NCBI RefSeq assembly: GCF_900188345.1
Contig: NZ_FZOD01000045.1
Span: forward strand, 18,562 to 82,561
DNA length: 64,000 nucleotides
From: Streptosporangium subroseum
GTDB lineage: Bacteria > Actinomycetota > Actinomycetes > Streptosporangiales > Streptosporangiaceae
Direction: 5' to 3'
The notes beneath the pieces were generated by a model. The model saw nothing but the letters and a program-made list of their open reading frames with translations. It was not told the origin of the DNA and searched no databases. A program made the translations under genes and the position numbers. Below are positions 34,469 through 42,024 of this stretch, one piece after another (the first letter of the stretch is position 1; the number at the start of each line of letters is the position of its first letter).

Positions 34469-35243
34469 AACTGGCGCTCTCCGCAGGCTTGCGCGGCTCC
34501 TCCGCCCAGACGTCCCGGCCGTTGCTCCACAGCTCTGAGGCGTGGTAGCCGAACCGGTCGAACAACCCGTCGTCCTGATAGCGGCGCAGGTGCATCATCG
34601 GCGAGTCGTGGCCGACCAGCTTGGCCAGGTGCGGCGTCACAAGCATCTCGGAGTCGAAGCGGAAGACGCTCATCGCGATGTGCTCGTCTCCGAAGCGCGC
34701 CTCGATGCCGGGCACGTTCCGAACCTGCTCGATCTCCGAGAGGGTGATCCTGATGCGAGTGGAGACGGTCAGCGGGACGTTCTCCACCTCTTCGCGCCGG
34801 CGGGTGACCTCGCCGTCCGGGTCGCCGATCAGGAAGCGGATCTTGCATCCCTGCTCGGCCTTGCGCTTGAGGACCTTGGCGAGGTTGGGGTGCTCCAGCC
34901 ACAGGAAGTAGTTGGTGTATCCGGCGAACACGATCTCGTTGCGGGCCGAGCTGATCAGGTTGCGCCAGATCGACTTGGGGCACGCCGACCGGTAGGGGTA
35001 GACGGTCAGGACTTCCCGGTCCGGCCCGGTCTTCACGGTGTTACGGATAGCCTCTGGCCACAACATGGACGTATCAACTCCTAATGCCTCGGCGGCGGTC
35101 AGCTGGTGCCGAAGGTGCGGGACTCGTGCCTCATCCTGTAACCAGCGTTCCACCGTCTTAACATCCACCCCGCATCGGTCTGCCAGCTTTTGATTGCTCA
35201 GCTTCGCATCGAGCATGGCGCGGCGTAAGGGGACGTTGGCCAC
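34461..35243 (-). CDS. HTH protein with C-terminal DUF5919 domain (intact copy)
   Basis: 260 residues. N-terminal XRE-like HTH (LRRAMLDAKLSNQKLADRCGVDVKTVERWL, about 6-35), then a domain with IFAGYTNYFLW, RFLIGDPDGEVTRRREE, RIRITLSEIE and MLVTPHLAKLVGHD, matching DUF5919, an actinobacterial domain with phospholipase D-like strands but no obvious HKD motif. It is probably a signal-responsive regulator. The GTG start has GAGGTG 4 nt upstream. It diverges from a three-gene set starting at 35358. Three partial copies of its 3' end lie elsewhere in the island, each near a joint. Confidence 0.7.
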   Translation of the reverse strand: MANVPLRRAMLDAKLSNQKLADRCGVDVKTVERWLQDEARVPHLRHQLTAAEALGVDTSMLWPEAIRNTVKTGPDREVLTVYPYRSACPKSIWRNLISSARNEIVFAGYTNYFLWLEHPNLAKVLKRKAEQGCKIRFLIGDPDGEVTRRREEVENVPLTVSTRIRITLSEIEQVRNVPGIEARFGDEHIAMSVFRFDSEMLVTPHLAKLVGHDSPMMHLRRYQDDGLFDRFGYHASELWSNGRDVWAEEPRKPAESASSG

Positions 35244-35357
35244 GGTGCACCTCAGGGTGTGAGGACGTCAGGGACGTTTTCGACTCTAACTTTGAAACGT
35301 CCTGGACGTCTCTGGAACGCGGTGGGTTCGTCGCCCAAATGGAATGACGCTTACTCC

Positions 35358-35567
35358 ATGTCAACCCCCGTAATTCTGGAAGACCTCCAGGCGGCTTTTC
35401 CCGGATGGTGCATTTGGCGTAGTTCTGCGGGTCGTTTATGGGCCACCCGGAACGGTCGGCACCTTACCGATGAAGAGGTGAATCGTGGCCTCTACCAGAC
35501 AATCGATGCCGACGATGTTGCCGAACTCGCCCAGCGACTCCGTGACCAGGAGGGGCTGGAGTCATGA
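35358..35567 (+). CDS. Small hypothetical protein
   Basis: 69 residues: ILEDLQAAFPGWCIWRSSAGRLWATRNGRHLTDEEVNRGLYQTIDADDVAELAQRLRDQ. A compact alpha/beta pattern of a type often seen beside HTH regulators in actinobacteria. ATG 35358 is chosen because the upstream extension runs into the divergent promoter. It is coupled to the next gene by ATGA overlap (35564-35567). Function unknown. Confidence 0.6.
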   Translation: MSTPVILEDLQAAFPGWCIWRSSAGRLWATRNGRHLTDEEVNRGLYQTIDADDVAELAQRLRDQEGLES

Positions 35568-35902
35568 ATGCCACAGGCAGGAAAGCGCCGGCTCAGCGAT
35601 GTCCGGCAGCCCTGGCTGCTGAACATCTGCGGATCGGCCTCGAACACTGCGGCGTCGCAGCCGATGTCCGCGAAGGCCACAGCGTCGCCCTGGTCTCCAT
35701 CTGGACCAATCTCGTGGTCTGGACGGACGGGCTTGCCTACCGCTGGTGGACGGGAAAGATCTCACCGAAGACGGGCCGCCGCCTGTACAGAGTTTACGGC
35801 GTAGATAACCCGGCCACCGTCGCCCACTGTGTCGCTCAGCGGTACGAAGAACTTCGCAAAGCGTCCTGTCGGTTCGAGGGCCTCGCGGAGCGCACGTCGT
35901 GA
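35564..35902 (+). CDS. Hypothetical protein
   Basis: 112 residues, basic, with LEHCGVAADVREGHSVALVSIWTNLVVWTDGLAYRWWTGKISPKTGRRLYRVY. No family is recognised with confidence. It is the second gene of a tightly coupled trio: it overlaps its upstream neighbour by ATGA and its downstream neighbour by GTGA (35899-35902). Confidence 0.55.
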   Translation: MNATGRKAPAQRCPAALAAEHLRIGLEHCGVAADVREGHSVALVSIWTNLVVWTDGLAYRWWTGKISPKTGRRLYRVYGVDNPATVAHCVAQRYEELRKASCRFEGLAERTS

Positions 35903-36186
35903 TTCTGCTCGACGAGTGCCTGAGCCCACATGTGCCAATGCCGCAGCGAGATCACATTCGATTGAACTGGCAACCGCCGTACTTGGCACTTGAGCGGGCA
36001 CGCTCAGTGGCCTGGACCTGTTGGTGCCGTGCAACGGTCTATGAACTTTATGAGGGTGCCGGTCGGGCGTTCCTCCGTCGAACCTTGCAACTCGATGACG
36101 GCCATCAGGTCCACGAGACCTCCATCTGGTCGATTAGCAAAGCTCGGGCGACTTGGATGGCGCTGCTGTCCGGAGGAGTCCGATAG
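35899..36186 (+). CDS. Hypothetical protein
   Basis: 95 residues with WCRATVYELYEGAGRAFLRRTLQLDDGHQVHETSIWSISKARATWMALLSGGVR. This short pattern (VYELxxxxGRAFLRR, then ARxxWxALLxG) is one I associate with small actinobacterial proteins next to HTH regulators; no function is known. The GTG start overlaps the stop of the preceding gene. 36187-36469 downstream carries no gene; a weak hairpin GGGTCAA/TTGACCC lies at 36318-36350. Confidence 0.5.
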   Translation: MILLDECLSPHVPMPQRDHIRLNWQPPYLALERARSVAWTCWCRATVYELYEGAGRAFLRRTLQLDDGHQVHETSIWSISKARATWMALLSGGVR

Positions 36187-36469
36187 GACAGGCGTGACGG
36201 CGTGGATTTGGAGGGACGATGTCGCCACGCCTTCCGAGGTGCCAGGAGTCAGCCGGGTGATTCCAGGCCCATCCCTCCTCCGTCCCCAATAGCTGCCGAC
36301 CTCGTGGCCCGATTGAGGGGTCAATTCCGACTTCGCGTGCCCCTTGACCCGCTACGTGCACCGTTGATCACACCCAACGTGCACAGACGGAGTTGACGCC
36401 GATTGAGGCACACGAACACTTCAGGCAGCGGGGACGGGAGAGACTGCCTCCACCTTGCACATTGAGACG

Positions 36470-37177
36470 TTAATTGTTCTGCTTAGACAAGCGGTATCGT
36501 TCTTCAATCAACATTTCAACTAGCACTTTTTTAAGATAGGCGTGCCGTCCGATCATCGACATATTTCCAGCCAGCCCGTACGCGGACAAGAACTCTCCGT
36601 CCGGACCCTTAACCGCAGTCTTGACGGAATCCGGTCGGGGCTTTACGCGAACGAAGGCCGGCAGGCCATACCGAATCACAACCCAATTCGCCCAAAGCCG
36701 AGCAGTAGTTCCGTTGCTATTGGGGAAAGGATGAATGCGCACCCACTCGCCGTGAGCAAAAGCGCAAGCCTCTATTATCGCCATATCGGTATCAGCTGGC
36801 GGCTCCTCCCCCGAGGGAAGTTCCGCATCTAGTTGCTTTATATATTCACCAAGTTTTTTTTCAAAGAGAGATAACTCGCTTGCGATCTCATGCGGCTGAC
36901 AAGCTTCACGTCCCCCAACTTGGACCCTGGAGACACTGATCTCGCCGACACCTTCCCCACGGAACTTACCGACGATCTCTGGGTCTGCAAGACGAACACC
37001 ATCGAGGGATTTGCTGTACCAGGCACGCACAAGATCTAGAGACACTGGATCGCGTCGCCGAGCAGACAAAAACACGTCCTGGCGGACAATCTCGAAATTC
37101 CGGACAATTCGGTCACGAGTGCTGGGGTCGGCGTCATCCCAGGGGAAGGGGGTAGAGGCTCTAGTCGGAGGTCCCAA
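36470..37177 (-). CDS. Fic/Doc-like protein with a divergent active-site motif
   Basis: About 235 residues. The Fic core reads AHGEWVRIHPFPNSNGTTARLWANW: His149 and Phe151 are kept, but where Fic enzymes have (D/E)GNGR this protein has Asn-Ser-Asn-Gly-Thr, so the metal-binding acid and the phosphate-contact Arg are replaced. KFRGEGVGEISVSRVQVGG and the helices ahead fit the Fic fold. Active members transfer AMP or other phosphoryl groups to target proteins; this one may have altered chemistry or be inactive. TTG 37177 with GGGAGG about 10 nt upstream overlaps the previous gene by 17 bases; ATG 37267 would overlap it by 107. Third gene of an AT-richer operon with an HTH/ParS-like protein and a TIGR04255 protein. 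Confidence 0.7.
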   Translation of the reverse strand: MGPPTRASTPFPWDDADPSTRDRIVRNFEIVRQDVFLSARRRDPVSLDLVRAWYSKSLDGVRLADPEIVGKFRGEGVGEISVSRVQVGGREACQPHEIASELSLFEKKLGEYIKQLDAELPSGEEPPADTDMAIIEACAFAHGEWVRIHPFPNSNGTTARLWANWVVIRYGLPAFVRVKPRPDSVKTAVKGPDGEFLSAYGLAGNMSMIGRHAYLKKVLVEMLIEERYRLSKQNN

Positions 37178-38066
37178 AGTTTGTGGCGTCCTCCCAGGTC
37201 GGATCCATCGGATCCAACGTCGGAATCCCGGGGCGGAGCTCATCATACGCCGATCTCTCAGCATCATTAATGAGCTCTAGCTCCTCAGCATACTGGGCCG
37301 CCGTAGGAACCACCTTCGGAGCACGAGCGAGGAGGGCAGCAGCGCTGTCTTCGATGATCTGATACCCCTCCTCTTCCAAGCTTTCCAACACACCGGGCCC
37401 ACCTGCCAGCAGCCGCTCTTTCCGAGAAGGTTGCCCGTACTGCAACCAGTCGCGAGTCCGGAGATCACCAATTTCTGTCACCAGAACTGCAATAAGCGCA
37501 TGCAGCCGTAACAGAGGATCAATTTTGGACGAGCGCGGTGTGGAATTAGGATTATTTTGCCAGTAGTAATAAGTAGATGCACCTAGGTCCGCAATTTGCG
37601 AAACCTCTTCAACGCTTAAAGTAAGCCAGTCCCTCAGCTCATCCATGGCGCGAACGCCGATGTGAATATTCGGCTTAAACGCACCTGAATTCTCCTTGAC
37701 TTCCGCCTGACTTAAGTCAATCGGAGCGACATTAATTGCACCCAGAGTTCCGGTTTCACTTATTAGAGTGAATGACATTTCACGTTGCAGGGGTGCATCA
37801 AAAATTGTCCGCGACGAGAAGAGGACTAGGAAGCCCTCCACCATCTTTCTAGCAGCCTGGATAGCGGAGGAAACTCTTTCAACGGGCGGCTCGACGATTA
37901 GAATCTGAGGAGGATGCCCAGAAGAAAACGCTGCAGGGTGATATTCATCGCCAGTAGCAGGTCCCTCGAAGAACTGGCAAGAACGGAGCGAACGCTGCAA
38001 AGCCGTGTGGATTGTTTGCTCTGCAAGTGTGAGGGAGTCCGTAGGCCGGTCCTGAAGAGCCGTCAT
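37161..38066 (-). CDS. HTH protein with Xre/MbcA/ParS-like antitoxin region
   Basis: 301 residues. The first ~135 have no recognised domain (with IFDAPLQREMSFTLIS). An HTH-like segment follows, LTLSVEEVSQIADLGASTYYYWQNNP (about 148-173), then LLRLHALIAVLVTEIG...RDWLQYGQPSRKERLLAGGPGVLESL (about 185-230), which resembles the toxin-binding ParS/MbcA end of Xre-type antitoxins. Ser229-x3-Glu233-Gly234 matches the (S/T)xxxE(G/N) consensus of Fic-inhibitory helices; such a short motif can be chance. It lies 13 bp after the TIGR04255 gene and overlaps the Fic gene, so a Fic antitoxin role is inferred from position and these two features. Confidence 0.55.
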   Translation of the reverse strand: MTALQDRPTDSLTLAEQTIHTALQRSLRSCQFFEGPATGDEYHPAAFSSGHPPQILIVEPPVERVSSAIQAARKMVEGFLVLFSSRTIFDAPLQREMSFTLISETGTLGAINVAPIDLSQAEVKENSGAFKPNIHIGVRAMDELRDWLTLSVEEVSQIADLGASTYYYWQNNPNSTPRSSKIDPLLRLHALIAVLVTEIGDLRTRDWLQYGQPSRKERLLAGGPGVLESLEEEGYQIIEDSAAALLARAPKVVPTAAQYAEELELINDAERSAYDELRPGIPTLDPMDPTWEDATNFGTSD

Positions 38067-38079
38067 GCGTTTAGTCCTT

Positions 38080-38871
38080 CTACTCAGATTGCCCTAGTTT
38101 TTCAAGCAGGTCTGCCGTAACTAGCTGATGAAATACGGAAACGCTCGTATCATTTAGGACATCTGCCGCGCTAATGATGGATTCAATATCGAAGGGGGCT
38201 GCAGCCTCACGATAAGAATCCAAGTCCACAAGAAATCCTAGTTCGCCCGAATCTTGACGAACTGGACCTATCCTTACAGTGCACGTAATTTCATCCGAAA
38301 TCTGCATCACTGAATGCTGCTGAGCTGCGATTACTCCAGGCCCAAGCGTGGGATGTAACGCAAGTCCCAGCGCTTCGGGGTGGATGTATTTAGACCATGC
38401 TTCCATCGTTTCGCCGGCACCAAAAGTGAATAGGTTAACGAATCGCAATCCAAGTCGCTGCTCAACTGCAGGACATTCAACTTTGGCCACGGCTTCTAGT
38501 AACGAACGGAACCTGACACGCATATCATCCCATCCGGGAAATTCGCTTGTCTCGATAGCCAAGCTATCTGGCAATACCGAAAGCGTCCATTTATTCTCCG
38601 GATCAGACGTGAAACGCCATCCTCGCTCAGAAGCATGCTGAACCTGCTCCGCCGGTAAGGCAGCACCAGGTGTGACCGTAACTCGGCTGGCTTGAAGCTG
38701 GGTGAGCTTCGGATAGCTTCCGCTTCGCCCGCCCAGTGCCTCATAGATCTTTCGGCCTGCACCACTTTCAGCCAAGCGATCTTGGTTGTCGATGCGGACC
38801 TGGCAGACGACGAGCGGGAGCGCTGGTGTAGCAAGACGTCGGCGGTCCGGTGCGGGGAGCGAGATAGGCAC
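38080..38871 (-). CDS. TIGR04255 family protein
   Basis: 263 residues. The pattern LPLVVCQVRI near the start and VEQRLGLRFVNLF in the middle, followed by a beta-rich end, fits the sporadically distributed TIGR04255 family. That family is scattered by horizontal transfer, often in short operons near toxin-like genes, and has no assigned activity. GTG 38871 has GGAGG 5 nt upstream. First gene of the three-gene unit. An inverted repeat at 38898-38921 overlaps the probable promoter. Base composition is visibly lower in GC than the flanks. Confidence 0.72.
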   Translation of the reverse strand: MPISLPAPDRRRLATPALPLVVCQVRIDNQDRLAESGAGRKIYEALGGRSGSYPKLTQLQASRVTVTPGAALPAEQVQHASERGWRFTSDPENKWTLSVLPDSLAIETSEFPGWDDMRVRFRSLLEAVAKVECPAVEQRLGLRFVNLFTFGAGETMEAWSKYIHPEALGLALHPTLGPGVIAAQQHSVMQISDEITCTVRIGPVRQDSGELGFLVDLDSYREAAAPFDIESIISAADVLNDTSVSVFHQLVTADLLEKLGQSE

Positions 38872-38897
38872 TGATCCTCCGAATCGCTAGGAAACTA

Positions 38898-38921
38898 TAG
38901 GGTAGTTGTAGGCCGACCCTA
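38898..38921. promoter_or_regulatory. Inverted repeat upstream of the TIGR04255 operon
   Basis: TAGGGT (38898-38903) and ACCCTA (38916-38921) flank 12 bases, about 27 bp upstream of the operon start. TATAGT-like and TTATATAA sequences nearby may be promoter elements. An operator for the operon's own HTH protein is plausible. From 38940 to 39354 I see no supported gene; this part is very GC-rich from about 39100. Confidence 0.45.
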
Positions 38922-39354
38922 CCTCCTGCTTTATATAACGCAAGGGTCTCTCTGTCTCACAGCAAGGTAGCGATAGCGTCAAGAACCTGCTGGTCACACT
39001 GAGTTACGTAGCACTTCGCGGCTTTTGCCACATGTCAACGCCGACAAACTCTCTAGGTCTCCTGGACCGCGCAACCATGGATCGACCAGAGCGCAGACAG
39101 CCAGCGCAATGCCGGAGACAACCTGAGGAGGCCCGAAGCGGTTGGGCCGGCGGCGAAGTGGCAGGCGGCAGCGCGCATCAGAGGCCGCGAGTGTGTTCGG
39201 TTCGGTGGGTGCTCGGTGCGGTGGGGCGGGGCGGAGCTGCTGCCAGCCGGGACCGGCCGCCAGAGCCGCATGCCCGGCTGGCGGGCGAGCGCAGGGCCGC
39301 CCGCGGCGGCGCGGAGCGCTGCCGCCTTGAACCAGTAAAGAAACTTTGAGCCCA

Positions 39355-40197
39355 CTACACCCTGAGTGAGACCTGTCCATCCGATCCGGCCTGGTCATGC
39401 TCCCTGGCTGCTGCGGCTTCGAAGCGATCGCCAGGGGCTTCGATCTCGGTGAACTCCAGCGGGCGGCCGTCCCTGCTGAGCATCAGCCGGCGGACCAGCA
39501 ACAAGGGAGTACCGATGGGCTCCATGTTGAGGTCTTCGTAGGTCTCGCCGTAGGGCATCTGGCTGTGGACCGAGGTGATCCAGCGCAGCGGCCCATGGGT
39601 GCGCTCCAGATGGGCGTAGTAGTCCTCGGGCTCGATCTCAGAGTCGATCTCCATACCTCTGCCTTCGCCGGTAATCATGGCGACCTGGTCGGCCAGGAGA
39701 TAGGAGTACAGGTGGATGCGGGCGCGGGTCTTGGTGTGCTGCCAGTATGCGTAGCGGTAGACGCCCATGCGGCCTCGGCGCACGCCCAGAACGTCGGCTT
39801 TGCTGCCTTCGATGCTCATGAACAGCGCCGAATTCGGGTTGACCTGGGCTGCGGTGCGTTCGGCCTCGCTGGCGACGGTGACGTGTTCCCATCCCTGCTT
39901 GGCGGGGTCGTAGGTGGGGCTAAGCAGGTCTTCGCGCGCTGAGCCGCCCATGAGGATCAGGCGGCGATCGGGGGTGGGGCGGACAAAGGTGCCGCGGCCG
40001 TGGGCGACGGTGAGCAGTCCTTCGCCGACGAGTTGGGCGATGGCCTTGCGGATCGTCGGGCGTGAGGTGGCGTACTCGTTGGCGAGGAACGCTTCGCCGG
40101 GGAGTGCCTGTCCCGGTTGGTAGTGGTCTTGGACCACGTCGGAGCGCAAGAGGTCGGCGATGATTCGCCACCGGGCTGCGCCCTTGTCGTCGGTCAT
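39355..40197 (-). CDS. GntR-family repressor with UTRA domain (KorSA-like)
   Basis: 280 residues. The GntR winged helix spans about 8-75 (RWRIIADLLRSDVVQDHYQPGQALPGEAFLANEYATSRPTIRKAIAQLVGEGLLTVAHGRGTFV), then a UTRA effector domain (LYSYLLADQVAMI, PYGETYEDLNMEPIGTPLLLVRRLML). In pSAM2-like elements a protein of this kind (KorSA) represses replication and transfer genes. It diverges from the repSA-like gene, and two 13-bp direct repeats lie between them. No transfer (TraSA/FtsK-like) gene is found in the element. Confidence 0.82.
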   Translation of the reverse strand: MTDDKGAARWRIIADLLRSDVVQDHYQPGQALPGEAFLANEYATSRPTIRKAIAQLVGEGLLTVAHGRGTFVRPTPDRRLILMGGSAREDLLSPTYDPAKQGWEHVTVASEAERTAAQVNPNSALFMSIEGSKADVLGVRRGRMGVYRYAYWQHTKTRARIHLYSYLLADQVAMITGEGRGMEIDSEIEPEDYYAHLERTHGPLRWITSVHSQMPYGETYEDLNMEPIGTPLLLVRRLMLSRDGRPLEFTEIEAPGDRFEAAAAREHDQAGSDGQVSLRV

Positions 40198-40237
40198 GCC
40201 GATGTCCTCCTTCTTCCACGTTTGCTCTTTACAAGAG

Positions 40238-40289
40238 GTAGCACGTGTTGTTTACCATGTCCACATGGGCCAAGACGTAGCACGTGTTG
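40238..40289. promoter_or_regulatory. Direct repeats, likely operator of the GntR repressor
   Basis: GTAGCACGTGTTG occurs at 40238-40250 and 40277-40289 (39 bp apart) between the divergent GntR and repSA genes; each contains the palindrome CACGTG. A partial copy, ACGTAGCAC, lies near 39004, upstream of the AT-rich operon, and may bring it under the same control. Confidence 0.6.
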
Positions 40290-40323
40290 AAGCACCTGTC
40301 GGGAGCGAGCAAAGGAGGACGCC

Positions 40324-41821
40324 ATGAACAGCACGGAGGAACCACAGCACCGCACCATCGACCAGCAGCCGGAATGGCTGGTCGATCTCGCCCGGGTAAT
40401 CAACGATCCGGGCTACGACCGGTGGCGCTCGATGGTCGCGGCGACCGGAGGATGTGCCCACCCGGTGCACCTGGCGGGCGAGTCGTTGATCGTCAATGCG
40501 GCCAGCGGTGAGGTACTGCACAGCTACCGCACGACGGATGAGCCGTCCGGGCATCTGCTGGTGGCCTGCGGCAACCGGCGGGCCTCGGTGTGTGCGTCCT
40601 GCTCGGAGGTCTACCGGGCCGACACCTTCCAACTCATCCGAGCTGGCCTGTCTGGCGGCAAGGGTGTCCCACAGGAGGTGAGCGGACATCCTCGGGTGTT
40701 CGTCACGCTCACCGCTCCCTCATTCGGGCCGGTGCACACGGCGAGAGAAGAACGGGACGGTGCGGGCCTGCCGTCCCCGCAACCGCGACAGAGTCTGTGA
40801 GCACGGCCATCCGGTCGGCTGCCATGCTCGCCACGAGCCGGGAGACGAACGGCTCGGGCAACCCATCTGCGGCGACTGTTACGACTATGTGGGCGCGGTG
40901 CTCTGGCAAGCTCACGCGGGTGCTCTCTGGCACCGCTTCACCCTGGAAGTACGGCGCACCCTGGCCAGCGAGGCAGGGCTGAGCCGCCGGGAGTTCGCCA
41001 AGCGGGTCCGGGTGTCATTCGCCAAGGTCGCCGAATACCAGCGGCGCGGCCTGGTGCACTTCCACGCCATCGTCAGGCTCGACGGTCCGGACGGTAGCAG
41101 TGAAATCCCTCCGGACTGGGCCGATCACGACCTGCTCACTCGGGCGATCCCTCCGGCCGTCCAGCGAGTCACGGTCACCTCTCCCCCGAGCGATCTCGGC
41201 CGATGGGATCTGATCTGGGGGGATCAACTCGATATCCGGCCTATCCTGCTCGACCAAACGGCGGACGGACTCAGTGAGCGAGCGGTGGCCGGCTACATCG
41301 CCAAGTACGCGACGAAGGGTGCTGAAGCCTCCGGCACCGTCGATCACCGGCTGTCGTGTCCGGCCTGCGGCGGTCGTGGGCGGCTGCGCCTGATGGCCTC
41401 GTGCGGGCGCTGTCACGGGACGGGCTTGAAACCGGGGCTGCACCTGGACGCGCTCCCGGTCACCGCGCATGCCCGGCGGATGATCCGCACCTGCTGGGAG
41501 CTGGGCGCACGCCCGGAGTTCACCGCGCTCTGGCTACGGCCTTGGTCGCACATGCTGGGATTTCGCGGCCACTTCTCATCCAAGTCACGCCGCTACTCCA
41601 CCACCCTCGGCGATCTCCGGCAGGTGCGCGCCACCCACCGCGCAACGAAGGCACGTGAGCGGAACGGGCTCCCCCTCCTGGGCGACGAGACGACGCTCGT
41701 TCTCGGCCACTGGCGGTTCGCCGGATCGGGCTACTCCCCCGGTGAGGCGATCATGGCCGAACACATCCGCCAGAAAGTCGCCACCGCTCGGAAGATCGCC
41801 ACCGAGCGGGAGGACGGATGA
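40324..41821 (+). pseudogene. repSA: RepSA-type replication initiator, frameshifted
   Basis: The reading frame starts ATG 40324 behind AAAGGAGG and runs to about 40740 (VFVTLTAPSFGPVHT), then ends at 40800. Homology continues in the next frame as REKNGTVRACRPRN, then CEHGHPVGC, CGDCYDYVGAVLWQAHAGALWHRF, GLVHFHAIVRLDG (rolling-circle HUH-like block) and CPACGGRG...CGRCHG (zinc-ribbon) to TGA 41821. A 2-base deletion (CG from an ACGCGGCGA-type context at 40738-40744) explains it. The restored protein is about 498 residues, normal for AICE initiators. As written the element cannot make full-length Rep. The stop overlaps the ATG of xis. Confidence 0.82.
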
Positions 41822-42024
41822 CAGCACCCGGACCGCCCGGCGAACGGCGGCTCTACCGCATATGCGATGCCATGCACCTGCTCAGCATGAGTCGCAGCGT
41901 GATCTATGAGCAGATCAGGGCGGGCCGTCTGCGCTCCGTCACCCAGGGCCGTACCCGGCTGATCCCGGCCTCGGCCATCTCCGACTACATCGATCTCCTC
42001 GAACGGGAAGCGAGAGCAGCATGA
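41818..42024 (+). CDS. xis: Excisionase (Xis), MerR-like HTH
   Basis: 68 residues: YRICDAMHLLSMSRSVIYEQIRAGRLRSVTQGRTRLIPASAISDYIDLLE. This is a compact winged-helix excisionase of the AICE type that bends att DNA and favours excision with Int. Start and stop overlap both neighbours by 4 bases (repSA end, int start), the standard rep-xis-int layout. Confidence 0.85.
   Translation: MTAPGPPGERRLYRICDAMHLLSMSRSVIYEQIRAGRLRSVTQGRTRLIPASAISDYIDLLEREARAA

Noticed and set aside
39053..39355. Open frame of 100 codons upstream of the GntR repressor
   Set aside because: No known domain, odd composition (Ala/Pro/Arg) and no ribosome site; probably non-coding.
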